A stretch of DNA of 6,636 nucleotides from Anaerolineaceae bacterium (GCA_012514775.1 JAAYZQ010000473.1:1-6636); one strand, 5' to 3'; shown: positions 1-5,397, counted from the first letter of the stretch. The notes: generated by a model from the letters alone, not told the origin. Numbers and translations: made by a program.

Positions 1-2
1 GC

Positions 3-1307
3 TCGGCGTCGGACCTCCTCGACTGGCAGCCGCACATCCGCACCAAGGCCGCCCGCGAGGAGCTGGCCCGCCGCTTCAAGGACCCCGCCGACGCGTTCAC
101 GGTGGTCATCGTGCGCGACATGTGGCTGACCGGGTTCGACGCGCCCTGCCTGCACACGATGTACGTCGACAAGCCGATGCGCGGCCACGGCCTGATGCAG
201 GCCATCGCCCGCGTCAACCGCGTGTTCGGGGACAAGCCGGGCGGCCTGGTGGTCGACTATCTCGGGCTGGCCAACGAGCTGCGCGAGGCGATGGCCGTCT
301 ATGCCGAGAGCGGCGGCCAGGGCGAGACGGCGGTCGACCAGGAAGAGGCCGTCGCCGCCATGCTTGCCAGGTACGAGGTCTGCCGCGGCATCTTTTACGG
401 CTTTGACTGGTCCGCCTGGACTGCCGGCGACGCGGCGGCCCGGCTGTCGCTGCTGCCCGCCGCCCAGGAGCACGTGCTGCGGCAAGAGGACGGCAAGGCG
501 CGGCTGTCGGCAGCGGTCACCGAGCTGTCGAAGGCGTTTGCCCTGGCCGTGCCCCACGAGCGGGCGCTGGCGGTGCGCGACGACGTCGCCTTTTTCCAGG
601 CGGTCAAGGTGGCCCTCGTCAAGAGCCACGGCGCAGACGGGCGCGGCCGCGACCAGCTCGACTATGCCATCCGCCAGATCGTCTCCCGCGCCGTCGCATC
701 CGACCAGGTGATCGACATCTTTGCCGCCGCCGGCCTGCAAAAGCCCGACATCTCGATCCTGTCCGACGAGTTCCTGGCCGAGGTGCGCGGCCTGCCCCAC
801 CGCAACCTGGCCGTCGAAACGCTGCGCAAGCTGCTCGAGAGCGAGATCCGGGCGCGGCGGCAGCGGAACGTGGTCCAGGCGCGCTCCTTTGCCGGCATGC
901 TGGAGCAGACGATCCGCCGCTACCAGAACCGGGCCATCGAAGCCGCCGCCGTCATCGAGGAGCTGATCGCCCTGGCGCGCGACATACGCGCCGCCGACCG
1001 GCGCGGCGAGGATCTGGGACTGACCGAGGAAGAGATCGCCTTCTACGACGCGCTCGAAGTGAACGACAGCGCTGTGCAGGTGCTGGGCGACGAGACGCTG
1101 CGGATCATTGCCCAGGAGCTGGTGCGGGCGGTGCGCAACAATGTGACCATCGACTGGACGCTGCGGGAGAACGTGCGCGCCAGGATGCGCGTCCTCGTCA
1201 AGCGCATCCTGCGCCGCTACGGATACCCGCCCGACAAGCAGGAGAAGGCGACGCAAACGGTGCTGGAGCAGGCGGAGGTGTTGTGCAGGGATTGGGCGGT
1301 GGCGTGA
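3..1307 (+). CDS. hsdR: Type I restriction enzyme R subunit, C-terminal part (partial, open at left edge)
   Basis: The frame is open from the first bases and ends at TGA 1305-1307, giving 434 visible residues; the true start lies left of the window. HsdR is the ATP-dependent translocase and endonuclease subunit of the HsdRMS complex, which cuts unmodified foreign DNA. Visible here is the end of the second RecA-like helicase domain: motif V ([12 protein letters not shown], visible residues 37-48) and motif VI ([10 protein letters not shown], 66-75), followed by GGLVVDY. The rest is the long helical C-terminal region typical of HsdR (DUF3387-type), ending in the conserved [13 protein letters not shown] segment near 1218-1256. 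That region mediates contact with the methylase core. The nuclease motif and Walker A lie outside the window, so activity cannot be judged. No hsdM or hsdS follows, so these would have to be upstream. The GTG at 102 is internal, because conserved helicase sequence (LARRFKDP) precedes it. The visible part is intact, with no frameshift. Confidence 0.96.
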   Translation, partial: SASDLLDWQPHIRTKAAREELARRFKDPADAFTVVIVRDMWLTGFDAPCLHTMYVDKPMRGHGLMQAIARVNRVFGDKPGGLVVDYLGLANELREAMAVYAESGGQGETAVDQEEAVAAMLARYEVCRGIFYGFDWSAWTAGDAAARLSLLPAAQEHVLRQEDGKARLSAAVTELSKAFALAVPHERALAVRDDVAFFQAVKVALVKSHGADGRGRDQLDYAIRQIVSRAVASDQVIDIFAAAGLQKPDISILSDEFLAEVRGLPHRNLAVETLRKLLESEIRARRQRNVVQARSFAGMLEQTIRRYQNRAIEAAAVIEELIALARDIRAADRRGEDLGLTEEEIAFYDALEVNDSAVQVLGDETLRIIAQELVRAVRNNVTIDWTLRENVRARMRVLVKRILRRYGYPPDKQEKATQTVLEQAEVLCRDWAVA

Positions 1308-1419
1308 TGCAAACGGGGCACAACCGGCGGCAATCAGCAGCGGGCGTGCGAGATCCAGTCGGCCTATCCGGGCCGAAGGAAGCCGGAAGCAGCCTGATGT
1401 TCTTTGCCTATCCTCTATG

Positions 1420-1500
1420 TCAGTAGAATCGTTTCCAGCCCTTCTCGCGCAGGCCGAAGTACAGGTTAAAACCATTGATGTAGGCGATGACACGTTTCAT
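1420..1500 (-). pseudogene. NYN-domain (PIN-like RNase) protein, 5' remnant of 26 codons
   Basis: Reading the minus strand from ATG 1500-1498 gives MKRVIAYINGFNLYFGLREK and then GWKRFY before TGA at 1422-1420. The pattern V-I-A-Y-I-(D/N)-G-F-N-L-Y-F-G-L matches the first beta strand and acidic loop of NYN-domain proteins, the PIN-like metal-dependent RNases. Full-length members run to about 150-250 residues and usually have Asp where this has Asn9 in the I-D-G-F-N motif. A GGGAG Shine-Dalgarno at 1513-1509, 8 nt before the ATG, shows this is a genuine gene start rather than a chance match. After FY, where WL would be expected, homology stops in all frames I read toward hsdR. This points to a deletion or insertion junction near 1420. 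It sits just downstream of the AbiEi-like gene, same strand. Recognition is from family memory on a short stretch, so it is good but not certain. Confidence 0.72.
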
Positions 1501-1514
1501 CCGCGTTGCTCCCG

Positions 1515-1543
1515 AAAAAGGGACACCCACCCTTGCGGGTGGG
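1515..1543 (-). terminator. Rho-independent terminator candidate for the AbiEi-like gene
   Basis: On the minus strand the sequence reads CCCACCC-GCAA-GGGTGGG (1543-1526), a 7-bp perfect GC stem with a GNRA tetraloop. Six nucleotides later comes TTTTT (1519-1515). It lies about 32 nt beyond the AbiEi-like stop codon and just upstream of the NYN stub's Shine-Dalgarno. It would end antitoxin transcripts and partly insulate the stub. Confidence 0.62.
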
Positions 1544-1549
1544 CATCGG

Positions 1550-1570
1550 CCCGGAGATGCTATCTCCGGG
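1550..1570 (-). repeat. 9-bp perfect stem-loop directly after the AbiEi-like stop codon
   Basis: CCCGGAGAT (1550-1558), a 3-nt loop, and ATCTCCGGG (1562-1570) form a perfect hairpin starting 4 nt after the stop codon of the AbiEi-like gene. It is followed on the minus strand by the second, T-tailed hairpin, making a tandem stem-loop 3' end. It probably helps termination or protects the mRNA 3' end. No T-run follows this stem itself. Confidence 0.55.
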
Positions 1571-1574
1571 GGAG

Positions 1575-2441
1575 TTACGATGGTATTATACCATACTCTT
1601 GAGAGAGGTAAAATCCCACTACCTCTGTGTTCTCGCGGATGCGCCAGCGGCTATTCAATACGCCAGCCTCAGGCTCGTGCGGATCCAGGGGATAGACGTG
1701 CTCACCCACTTGGCGGGCGATAGCGTCGATCAAGTTCTTCTCGATCTCCTGCACTGTGCCCAGACGCTCCAGGATGAGACCCAACCGCTGTGTCAGGGCT
1801 TGATTGTCCATGCGCCACATATACTCGAGCAGCTTATCACGCTCGACTTTTTCGATCAGGCCACTGATGGTGCGGGCCACCTCCGCCACACCACCACACA
1901 GGTCAAACCGCTCCAGGCAATCCAGGATGGTCTTTTCCGGATCGGAGACGTTAAGGGGGACGTCATGGTATGTGGTCTGCTGGAAGCCAAAGAATTTGTC
2001 CGGCTTGAGCTGCACAAACTGGATCCGAGCCCGGCCCAATTCGATGGGCCGGCGTTGCTGGGGAACAGCCACCAGTAGAACGAAGGGAAGCTGATGTGCC
2101 GCTCCGTGTATCGCCGCCGCGCTCTGGTAGGCGACGTAGTAGAGACCGTCGCTACCGTTGCTCTGCATCAACTCATCCAGGATCAGGTGCGGATCGACCA
2201 GGTAGCTCTTTCGCCTGTACAGCACATCTGGAGGGACGACAACATAGCGCCCTCGGCCCACGCGATGGAGGGCACCCTTCTGAGCCATGCTGGCCAGCAG
2301 GTTGACGGCATGCCTGCGGGAGATGTCGACCAGGTCGGAGGCAAAGTCGGCGTCAAGCAGGTGTACACCCTCTCGCTGGCTCGCAAAATAGATGGTCTGT
2401 TCCAGATGACTGAGTTGGATCGTTCCCGGTTCCTCCGCCAT
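1575..2441 (-). CDS. AbiEi-family type IV antitoxin / transcriptional regulator (orphan)
   Basis: This 288-residue protein belongs by its features to the AbiEi antitoxin family (COG5340-like). Members repress their own operon by binding inverted repeats and counteract the AbiEii nucleotidyltransferase toxin. Residues 10-70 form a winged helix-turn-helix with R-H-A-V-N-L-L-A in the recognition region and a wing ending G-R-G-R-Y-V-V. The middle contains the family's S-D-P-E-K-T-I-L-D-C-L stretch (166-176), and the C-terminal part contains LDPHEPEAG...SRWR (252-269). The start at 2441 is chosen because GGAG (2452-2449) lies 7 nt upstream and a consensus promoter with an inverted repeat lies just beyond. 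The frame stays open to 2603, but that longer start would lie upstream of the promoter. The 15 or so residues after RWRIREN look like an atypical extension that may have been acquired at a junction. No AbiEii gene follows; only hairpins and a NYN stub do. Confidence 0.85.
   Translation of the reverse strand: MAEEPGTIQLSHLEQTIYFASQREGVHLLDADFASDLVDISRRHAVNLLASMAQKGALHRVGRGRYVVVPPDVLYRRKSYLVDPHLILDELMQSNGSDGLYYVAYQSAAAIHGAAHQLPFVLLVAVPQQRRPIELGRARIQFVQLKPDKFFGFQQTTYHDVPLNVSDPEKTILDCLERFDLCGGVAEVARTISGLIEKVERDKLLEYMWRMDNQALTQRLGLILERLGTVQEIEKNLIDAIARQVGEHVYPLDPHEPEAGVLNSRWRIRENTEVVGFYLSQEYGIIPS
1580..1594 (-). promoter_or_regulatory. Perfect 15-nt palindrome containing an extended -10 (possible promoter of the NYN stub)
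   Basis: ATGGTAT-T-ATACCAT is a perfect dyad with 7-bp arms around one central base. On the minus strand it contains TGG-TATAAT (TATAAT at 1590-1585), an extended -10 element, about 85 nt before the NYN-stub ATG and inside the last codons of the AbiEi-like gene. No good -35 hexamer lies at 16-18 nt; the nearest is TTTTAC. It could be a promoter, an operator or a chance feature of an AT-rich spot. Confidence 0.3.
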
Positions 2442-2461
2442 TGCTGCACTCCATGGTTTGC

Positions 2462-2500
2462 ATATGCACAATGCAACCTTTACAATTGCATTGTGTATAT
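2462..2500. promoter_or_regulatory. Inverted-repeat operator, probable autoregulatory site of the AbiEi-like protein
   Basis: Two 15-nt arms (2462-2476 and 2486-2500) are reverse complements with a single mismatch. The inner 10 bp, CACAATGCAA and TTGCATTGTG, are perfect and are separated by 9 nt. The dyad starts 8 nt downstream of the -10 of the minus-strand promoter, covering the predicted start of transcription and 5' leader of the AbiEi-like gene. AbiEi proteins are known to repress by binding inverted repeats in their promoter, so autorepression is the natural reading. That this protein binds here is an inference. A leader hairpin in the mRNA is the alternative. Confidence 0.7.
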
Positions 2501-2508
2501 TCGAACTC

Positions 2509-2536
2509 ATTATAGCCCAAATCGGAAATCTGTCAA
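2509..2536 (-). promoter_or_regulatory. Consensus sigma70 promoter of the AbiEi-like gene
   Basis: On the minus strand, TTGACA (2536-2531), a 16-bp spacer and TATAAT (2514-2509) match both consensus hexamers exactly. The predicted transcription start is near 2502, giving a leader of about 60 nt before ATG 2441. The leader contains the inverted-repeat operator. A full-consensus promoter with a repressor site on its start is typical of tightly autoregulated genes. Confidence 0.85.
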
Positions 2537-2672
2537 AAAATTGTATCAGACAAGCGACAATGACTGACCTGCGTTTCACTTGGCTCAATCCTTTGTTGCT
2601 CACCCAGGCAGTGAAGCCTATGCCGGACCCTGTGTCAAGTACTCAGGTGCGCGGATTGCCGATCCTGCGTCA

Positions 2673-2702
2673 TCGACAAGGGCCAGTCACCCGGTGTAGA
2701 AT
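2673..2702 (+). promoter_or_regulatory. Candidate promoter of the PAP2-VanZ gene
   Basis: TCGACA (2673-2678), an 18-bp spacer and TAGAAT (2697-2702) each differ from consensus by one base. The predicted start near 2709 leaves only about 12 nt before TTG 2722, so the AAGGGG stretch at 2708-2713 would sit at the very 5' end of the mRNA. That tight geometry is the reason for low confidence. Confidence 0.35.
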
Positions 2703-2721
2703 AGGCAAGGGGTGACAGCGC

Positions 2722-3738
2722 TTGAACTGGGACTCGCAACTGGTGGCTTTCTTTAACCGGGGCTGGGCCCATCCGTTCCTGGATGGGCTGATGGTCGCGG
2801 TCACCGTCGGAGCCATGCCCCTGGCGGCGATCCTGTCCTTCTTGGTGCTGCGGACCGGGAAACGGCGCGAAGGGGTCGCCTTGCTGGCTACCTTCATCGC
2901 CTCGACGCTGCTGGCCGTGGGCATCCAGTTCCTGGTGATGCGTCCCAGGCCGGCCGATATCCGGGTCGTGCAAACCGCCTCGGCCTTTCCTTCGTTTCCC
3001 AGCGGGCACGCTGCCGCCGCTTTCGGCGGCGCAACACTGGCCAGCCTCGTCTGGCGGCGAGCAGGTCTCCTTGCCGTGCCGGGCGCTGCCGTCGTGTCCT
3101 TCTCGCGGCTCTATCTCGGCCAGCATTACCCCAGCGATCTGCTCGGCGGGGCGATCGTGGGCGTGTCGGTGGCAACGGCGGTCTATGGCTGCTGGTACCG
3201 ACCGGCCGGCGGCGCCAGGCCACGCTGGGCCTGGTTGTTGTGGAGCCAGGTGGGCGTGGTGCTGCTGGCTTTGCTGGGGGCCTACCTGGGACTGCTCCGA
3301 TTCGACCTCCTGGCCCTCCCTGGCGCCGACAAGCTTTTGCACTTCATGTTGTTTGGTGCTGTGGCATTCCTGGTCATGGGGTGGCGGGCAGGACGGTCCG
3401 CAGGCGGCGCGCTGGCCATCCTGGGCCTGCTGGCAACCGCCGAGGAGGGTCTCCAGGCCCTGTCACCGGTCCGCAGCTTTGACCTCGCCGACCTGGCGTT
3501 CACGCTGGCCGGGATCATCCTGTTTGGATGGCTGGGAGCTATGGTCGGCAGGCGGCCTGCCCAAGACAACAAGCGAATCAGCATAGGGGAACAGGCCGCG
3601 GGTCTGGCAGAAGCCAATAGCCTTGTCGACCATGACTGCCAGGCCGTCGCCCTCGGCGAACTCGTGGATGGCGGGCCGCAGGTCGGGGTGCGCCGCTCGG
3701 CTCGCGGAGAAAGAGACTTTGCTCCCCCGACACAATAA
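2722..3738 (+). CDS. Membrane protein: PAP2-family phosphatase domain fused to VanZ-like domain
   Basis: This 338-residue polytopic membrane protein starts at TTG 2722. AAGGGG lies upstream, and the N-terminus (NWDSQLVAFFNRGWAHPFLD) is normal for PAP2 proteins, whereas the first internal Met would cut into the first membrane helix. PAP2 enzymes dephosphorylate lipid phosphates such as undecaprenyl-PP or phosphatidate. The family signature K-X6-RP / PSGH / SR-X5-H-X3-D is present as RPRP (74-77), PSGH (93-96), and SR128-129 with H135 and D139. However, the first-motif Lys is Gln69. About five helices precede residue 160. Residues ~170-276 match VanZ: DKLLHF (203-208), then E-x-x-Q, R251, D254 and D257 followed by a last helix. 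VanZ-like domains are linked to teicoplanin resistance and envelope functions. Residues from ~279 to the end are hydrophilic, unrecognised and possibly read-through. The substrate is unknown. Confidence 0.9.
   Translation: MNWDSQLVAFFNRGWAHPFLDGLMVAVTVGAMPLAAILSFLVLRTGKRREGVALLATFIASTLLAVGIQFLVMRPRPADIRVVQTASAFPSFPSGHAAAAFGGATLASLVWRRAGLLAVPGAAVVSFSRLYLGQHYPSDLLGGAIVGVSVATAVYGCWYRPAGGARPRWAWLLWSQVGVVLLALLGAYLGLLRFDLLALPGADKLLHFMLFGAVAFLVMGWRAGRSAGGALAILGLLATAEEGLQALSPVRSFDLADLAFTLAGIILFGWLGAMVGRRPAQDNKRISIGEQAAGLAEANSLVDHDCQAVALGELVDGGPQVGVRRSARGERDFAPPTQ
3575..3735 (-). pseudogene. Antisense protein-like remnant under the PAP2-VanZ 3' end (unidentified)
   Basis: The minus-strand frame across this stretch encodes HPDLRPAIHEFAEGDGLAVM and then VDKAIGFCQTRGLFPYADSL followed by VVLGRPP. 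Its codons are strongly biased to G or C at the third position (GAC CTG CGG CCC GCC ATC CAC GAG), as in the real genes nearby. The A-I-x-x-C-x-x-x-G-L-x-x-x-x-D-x-x-V-V-L-G pattern recalls the last segment of the C-terminal domain of pyruvate kinase, but the match is by eye and weak. There is no start, and homology does not continue into the VanZ-coding part. If real, it is a captured gene scrap, and the plus-strand tail of the PAP2-VanZ protein would be its antisense translation. Confidence 0.22.
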
Positions 3739-3881
3739 TCCGCTATATTCCCCATCCGGTGTTGTCTTTCTGCACGTTCACAGCACCTCAGCACTCAGGC
3801 GAAAGAGGGCCATGCCGGCCAGGTAGCCAAAGAGGGTCTGGGCTCCTCAGGGTGCGTGCCTGCAAAGGGGCCGAGCCGGCG

Positions 3882-3910
3882 TGGACAAAATCCCGGAATG
3901 CGTGTATAAT
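3882..3910 (+). promoter_or_regulatory. Near-consensus sigma70 promoter of the MR/MLE-family gene
   Basis: TGGACA (3882-3887), a 17-bp spacer and TATAAT (3905-3910) match consensus in 11 of 12 positions at the ideal spacing. The predicted transcription start is near 3917. No other plus-strand start precedes ATG 4159 convincingly, so it would drive the enolase-superfamily gene through a leader of about 240 nt that contains a large hairpin. Confidence 0.7.
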
Positions 3911-3972
3911 CATACGTGTAGGTTATAAGCCGATACCGGCAGATCGAGCGGCTGAAACAGGATCTGGCTGGG

Positions 3973-4026
3973 GCCGAGCAGGCGCTCGGCGCTCCCGGGG
4001 CTGGGCTCGCCGAGCGCCTGCTCGGC
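3973..4026. repeat. 19-bp perfect inverted repeat in the leader of the MR/MLE-family gene
   Basis: Arms 3973-3991 and 4008-4026 are exact reverse complements (GCCGAGCAGGCGCTCGGCG), separated by a 16-nt loop. Transcribed from the promoter at 3882-3910, it would form a very stable GC-rich stem about 55 nt into the mRNA. Only TTGTCT follows, so a classical intrinsic terminator is doubtful. An attenuator, a protective stem or a mobile-element relic are all possible. Confidence 0.85.
3977..3990 (+). repeat. 14-bp direct repeat, left copy (AGCAGGCGCTCGGC)
   Basis: This sequence recurs exactly at 5384-5397, overlapping the stop codon of the MR/MLE-family gene, so the two copies flank that gene and its leader. 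The left copy lies within the first arm of the 19-bp inverted repeat, whose second arm carries the same bases inverted. It may be chance in GC-rich DNA or a mark of past insertion. Confidence 0.5.
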
Positions 4027-4143
4027 TTGTCTGACGGGTAAGTGAAATGAGCCCGCGCTTCACCGGGCCTGTCGTCGAAGAAGCCCCACTCAAAGTCAGC
4101 GACAACGCCGTTCAAATGGGCTACCTTGTACCAACTTGCCCCA

Positions 4144-4152
4144 AGGAGGAGG
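4144..4152 (+). promoter_or_regulatory. Strong Shine-Dalgarno fixing the start of the MR/MLE-family gene
   Basis: AGGAGGAGG lies 6 nt before ATG 4159 and is the best ribosome binding site in the window. It favours ATG 4159 over the in-frame ATG at 4126, which has no such site and would add 11 residues atypical for the family. Confidence 0.9.
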
Positions 4153-4158
4153 AAAGAC

Positions 4159-5385
4159 ATGAAGGTTGATCGGATCGAGCTATTCCACGTTGCAATCCCC
4201 CTTCCCAAGCCGTTCTACCCGGCCTGGATCCCCGGCTATCCTCAGACCGTCAACCGCTTCAACCTGGTGCGCGTGACCACGGACGAAGGCGTGCAGGGCG
4301 TTGCCGCAGGCGTGGCATTCGAACAGGAGCGCGAGGGGTTGGGCAGCCTGCTCGGGCCCTACCTGATCGGCCTCGACCCGGTCGACATCCCCACCGTCCG
4401 CCAGCGCATCCGCGAAGCGAGCTTTTTGGGTTGGCGCAACTACTGGCTCGAAGCCGCGTTCTGGGACATCAAGGGCAAGGTCGAGGGCAAACCGGTGTGG
4501 GCCCTGCTCGGCGGCAAGGAGGGCGGCCGCGTGAACGTCTATGCATCCACCGGCGAGGTCCACCCACCTGCCAGGCGTGCCGAGGAGGTGCTCGAGCTGT
4601 GCGACATGGGCTTCAAGGCCGTCAAGCTGCGAGTGCACAGCTTTGACCCGGCAGAGGACGTGGCCCAGGTAGAGGCCGTGCGCCGCGCCGTGGGCGACTC
4701 GGTGATGCTCGGCGTGGATGCAAACCAGGGCTGGCGGGTGGCGCTCATCGACGATGCACCGCTGTGGACCCTGGAGCGCGCGGTCGATTTTGCTCGCGCC
4801 TGTATGGACCTCGGCGTGGCCTGGATCGAGGAGCCACTGGACATGCACGCCTACGACGAGCTGGCAGATCTGTGCCGCCAGTCGGATGTGCCCATCGCGG
4901 GTGGCGAGATGAACGGCGGTTGGCACGAGTTCAAGGTCATGCTCGAAAAGGGCAGCTATGACATCTACCAGCCCGACGCGACCATGGGCGGCGGCATCGG
5001 CGACGCGGCACGGGTCATGGAGACCTGCCGCGAGAGAGGCCTGGGCTACACGCCCCACACCTGGACCAACGGCCTCGGCTTTCTCATCAACCTGCACGTC
5101 TATGCCGCAGGACCGCGTACTCACCCCATCGAGTACCCCTTCGAGCCCCCGGGCTGGGTGCCCGAGGCCCGCGACGGCCTGCTGGTCGAGACGATCCAGG
5201 TCTCGGCCGACGGCACCGTCGCCGTACCCGATGCGCCGGGGTTGGGCATCGAGATCGACGAGGCCAGGCTCGCACGCTACGGCGAGAAGTACTTCGAGAT
5301 TACGTCGAGGGGGCTCGCCGTCAAGACGATCCGCGACAAGGGCCTGTTCACCGCGCTCAGGCTGGCGCGCAAGAAACGGCGGTAG
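4159..5385 (+). CDS. Mandelate racemase/muconate lactonizing enzyme family protein (enolase superfamily)
   Basis: The 408-residue protein has the full enolase-superfamily layout: an N-terminal capping domain (to ~125), a beta/alpha barrel and a C-terminal cap return. These cytosolic Mg-dependent enzymes abstract a proton alpha to a carboxylate, giving racemases, epimerases or acid-sugar dehydratases. Visible catalytic residues are K156-L-R158 (the K-x-K position), the metal ligands D187 (GVDANQGW), E224 (WIEEP) and E250 (GGE), and the Asp-His dyad D273 (QPDATMGGG) with H300 (TPHTWTNG). The dyad puts it in the mandelate racemase subgroup. Arg in place of the second Lys suggests that the Asp-His face does the base chemistry. 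The exact substrate cannot be read from the sequence; an acid-sugar dehydratase is the best guess. Length is normal, with a short basic tail (LARKKRR). It is alone in its transcription unit, with its own promoter, a hairpin leader and a strong ribosome binding site. Confidence 0.93.
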   Translation: MKVDRIELFHVAIPLPKPFYPAWIPGYPQTVNRFNLVRVTTDEGVQGVAAGVAFEQEREGLGSLLGPYLIGLDPVDIPTVRQRIREASFLGWRNYWLEAAFWDIKGKVEGKPVWALLGGKEGGRVNVYASTGEVHPPARRAEEVLELCDMGFKAVKLRVHSFDPAEDVAQVEAVRRAVGDSVMLGVDANQGWRVALIDDAPLWTLERAVDFARACMDLGVAWIEEPLDMHAYDELADLCRQSDVPIAGGEMNGGWHEFKVMLEKGSYDIYQPDATMGGGIGDAARVMETCRERGLGYTPHTWTNGLGFLINLHVYAAGPRTHPIEYPFEPPGWVPEARDGLLVETIQVSADGTVAVPDAPGLGIEIDEARLARYGEKYFEITSRGLAVKTIRDKGLFTALRLARKKRR

Positions 5386-5397
5386 CAGGCGCTCGGC
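5384..5397 (+). repeat. 14-bp direct repeat, right copy
   Basis: An exact copy of AGCAGGCGCTCGGC at 3977-3990, beginning inside the TAG stop of the MR/MLE-family gene. The adjacent bases differ (T before and C after, against G and G at the left copy), so the identity is limited to 14 bp. Confidence 0.5.

Larger units (their letters stand above)
3739..4158. other. 420-bp gene-free region: antisense scrap, promoter and hairpin leader
   Basis: No convincing complete gene lies here. On the minus strand, 3846-3778 encodes GAQTLFGYLAGMALFRLSAE then VL and a stop. This looks like the hydrophobic end of a membrane protein, but it has a stop just upstream and no recognisable family. The plus-strand promoter at 3882-3910 and the inverted repeat at 3973-4026 follow. 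The minus strand near 4040-4124 has a short open stretch (VADFEWGFFDDRPGEARAHF) that I cannot place. The region reads as decayed or shuffled DNA whose right part now serves as the 5' leader of the gene at 4159. Confidence 0.5.

Noticed and set aside
1308..1419. Search for a terminator or small gene between hsdR and the NYN stub
   Set aside because: Only a 5-bp imperfect dyad near 1362-1377 without a T-run, and no coding sequence recognised in any frame.
1526..1570. Tandem hairpins considered as an IS200/IS605-type element end
   Set aside because: No tnpA or tnpB sequence nearby and no match to an end sequence I can recall; a terminator after the AbiEi-like gene explains them better.
1605..1625. 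6-bp inverted repeat GAGGTA...TACCTC within the AbiEi-like 3' end
   Set aside because: Short arms inside a coding region with no link to a promoter; easily explained by chance.
1506..2078. 190-codon plus-strand frame opposite the AbiEi-like gene
   Set aside because: Antisense shadow: the minus strand carries the promoter, ribosome site, winged helix-turn-helix and family motifs.
2439..2603. Upstream extension of the AbiEi-like protein to a start at 2603
   Set aside because: It would place the start codon upstream of a full-consensus promoter and translate the promoter and operator; the start at 2441 has a well-spaced GGAG.
2635..3342. 235-codon minus-strand frame opposite the PAP2-VanZ gene
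   Set aside because: Low-complexity Gln/Gly/Arg-rich translation lying fully antisense to a protein with clear PAP2 and VanZ motifs.
4047..4169. 40-codon plus-strand ORF (MSPRFTGPVVEEAPLKVSDN...) overlapping the MR/MLE-family start in another frame
   Set aside because: No Shine-Dalgarno and no recognisable family. It could be a leader peptide, but nothing beyond length supports it.
4180..5124. Long minus-strand open frame (314 codons) opposite the MR/MLE-family gene
   Set aside because: It is a GC-bias shadow. The plus-strand frame has every catalytic motif of its family and a strong ribosome site, while the antisense product is Val/His/Ala-rich with no recognisable motif.
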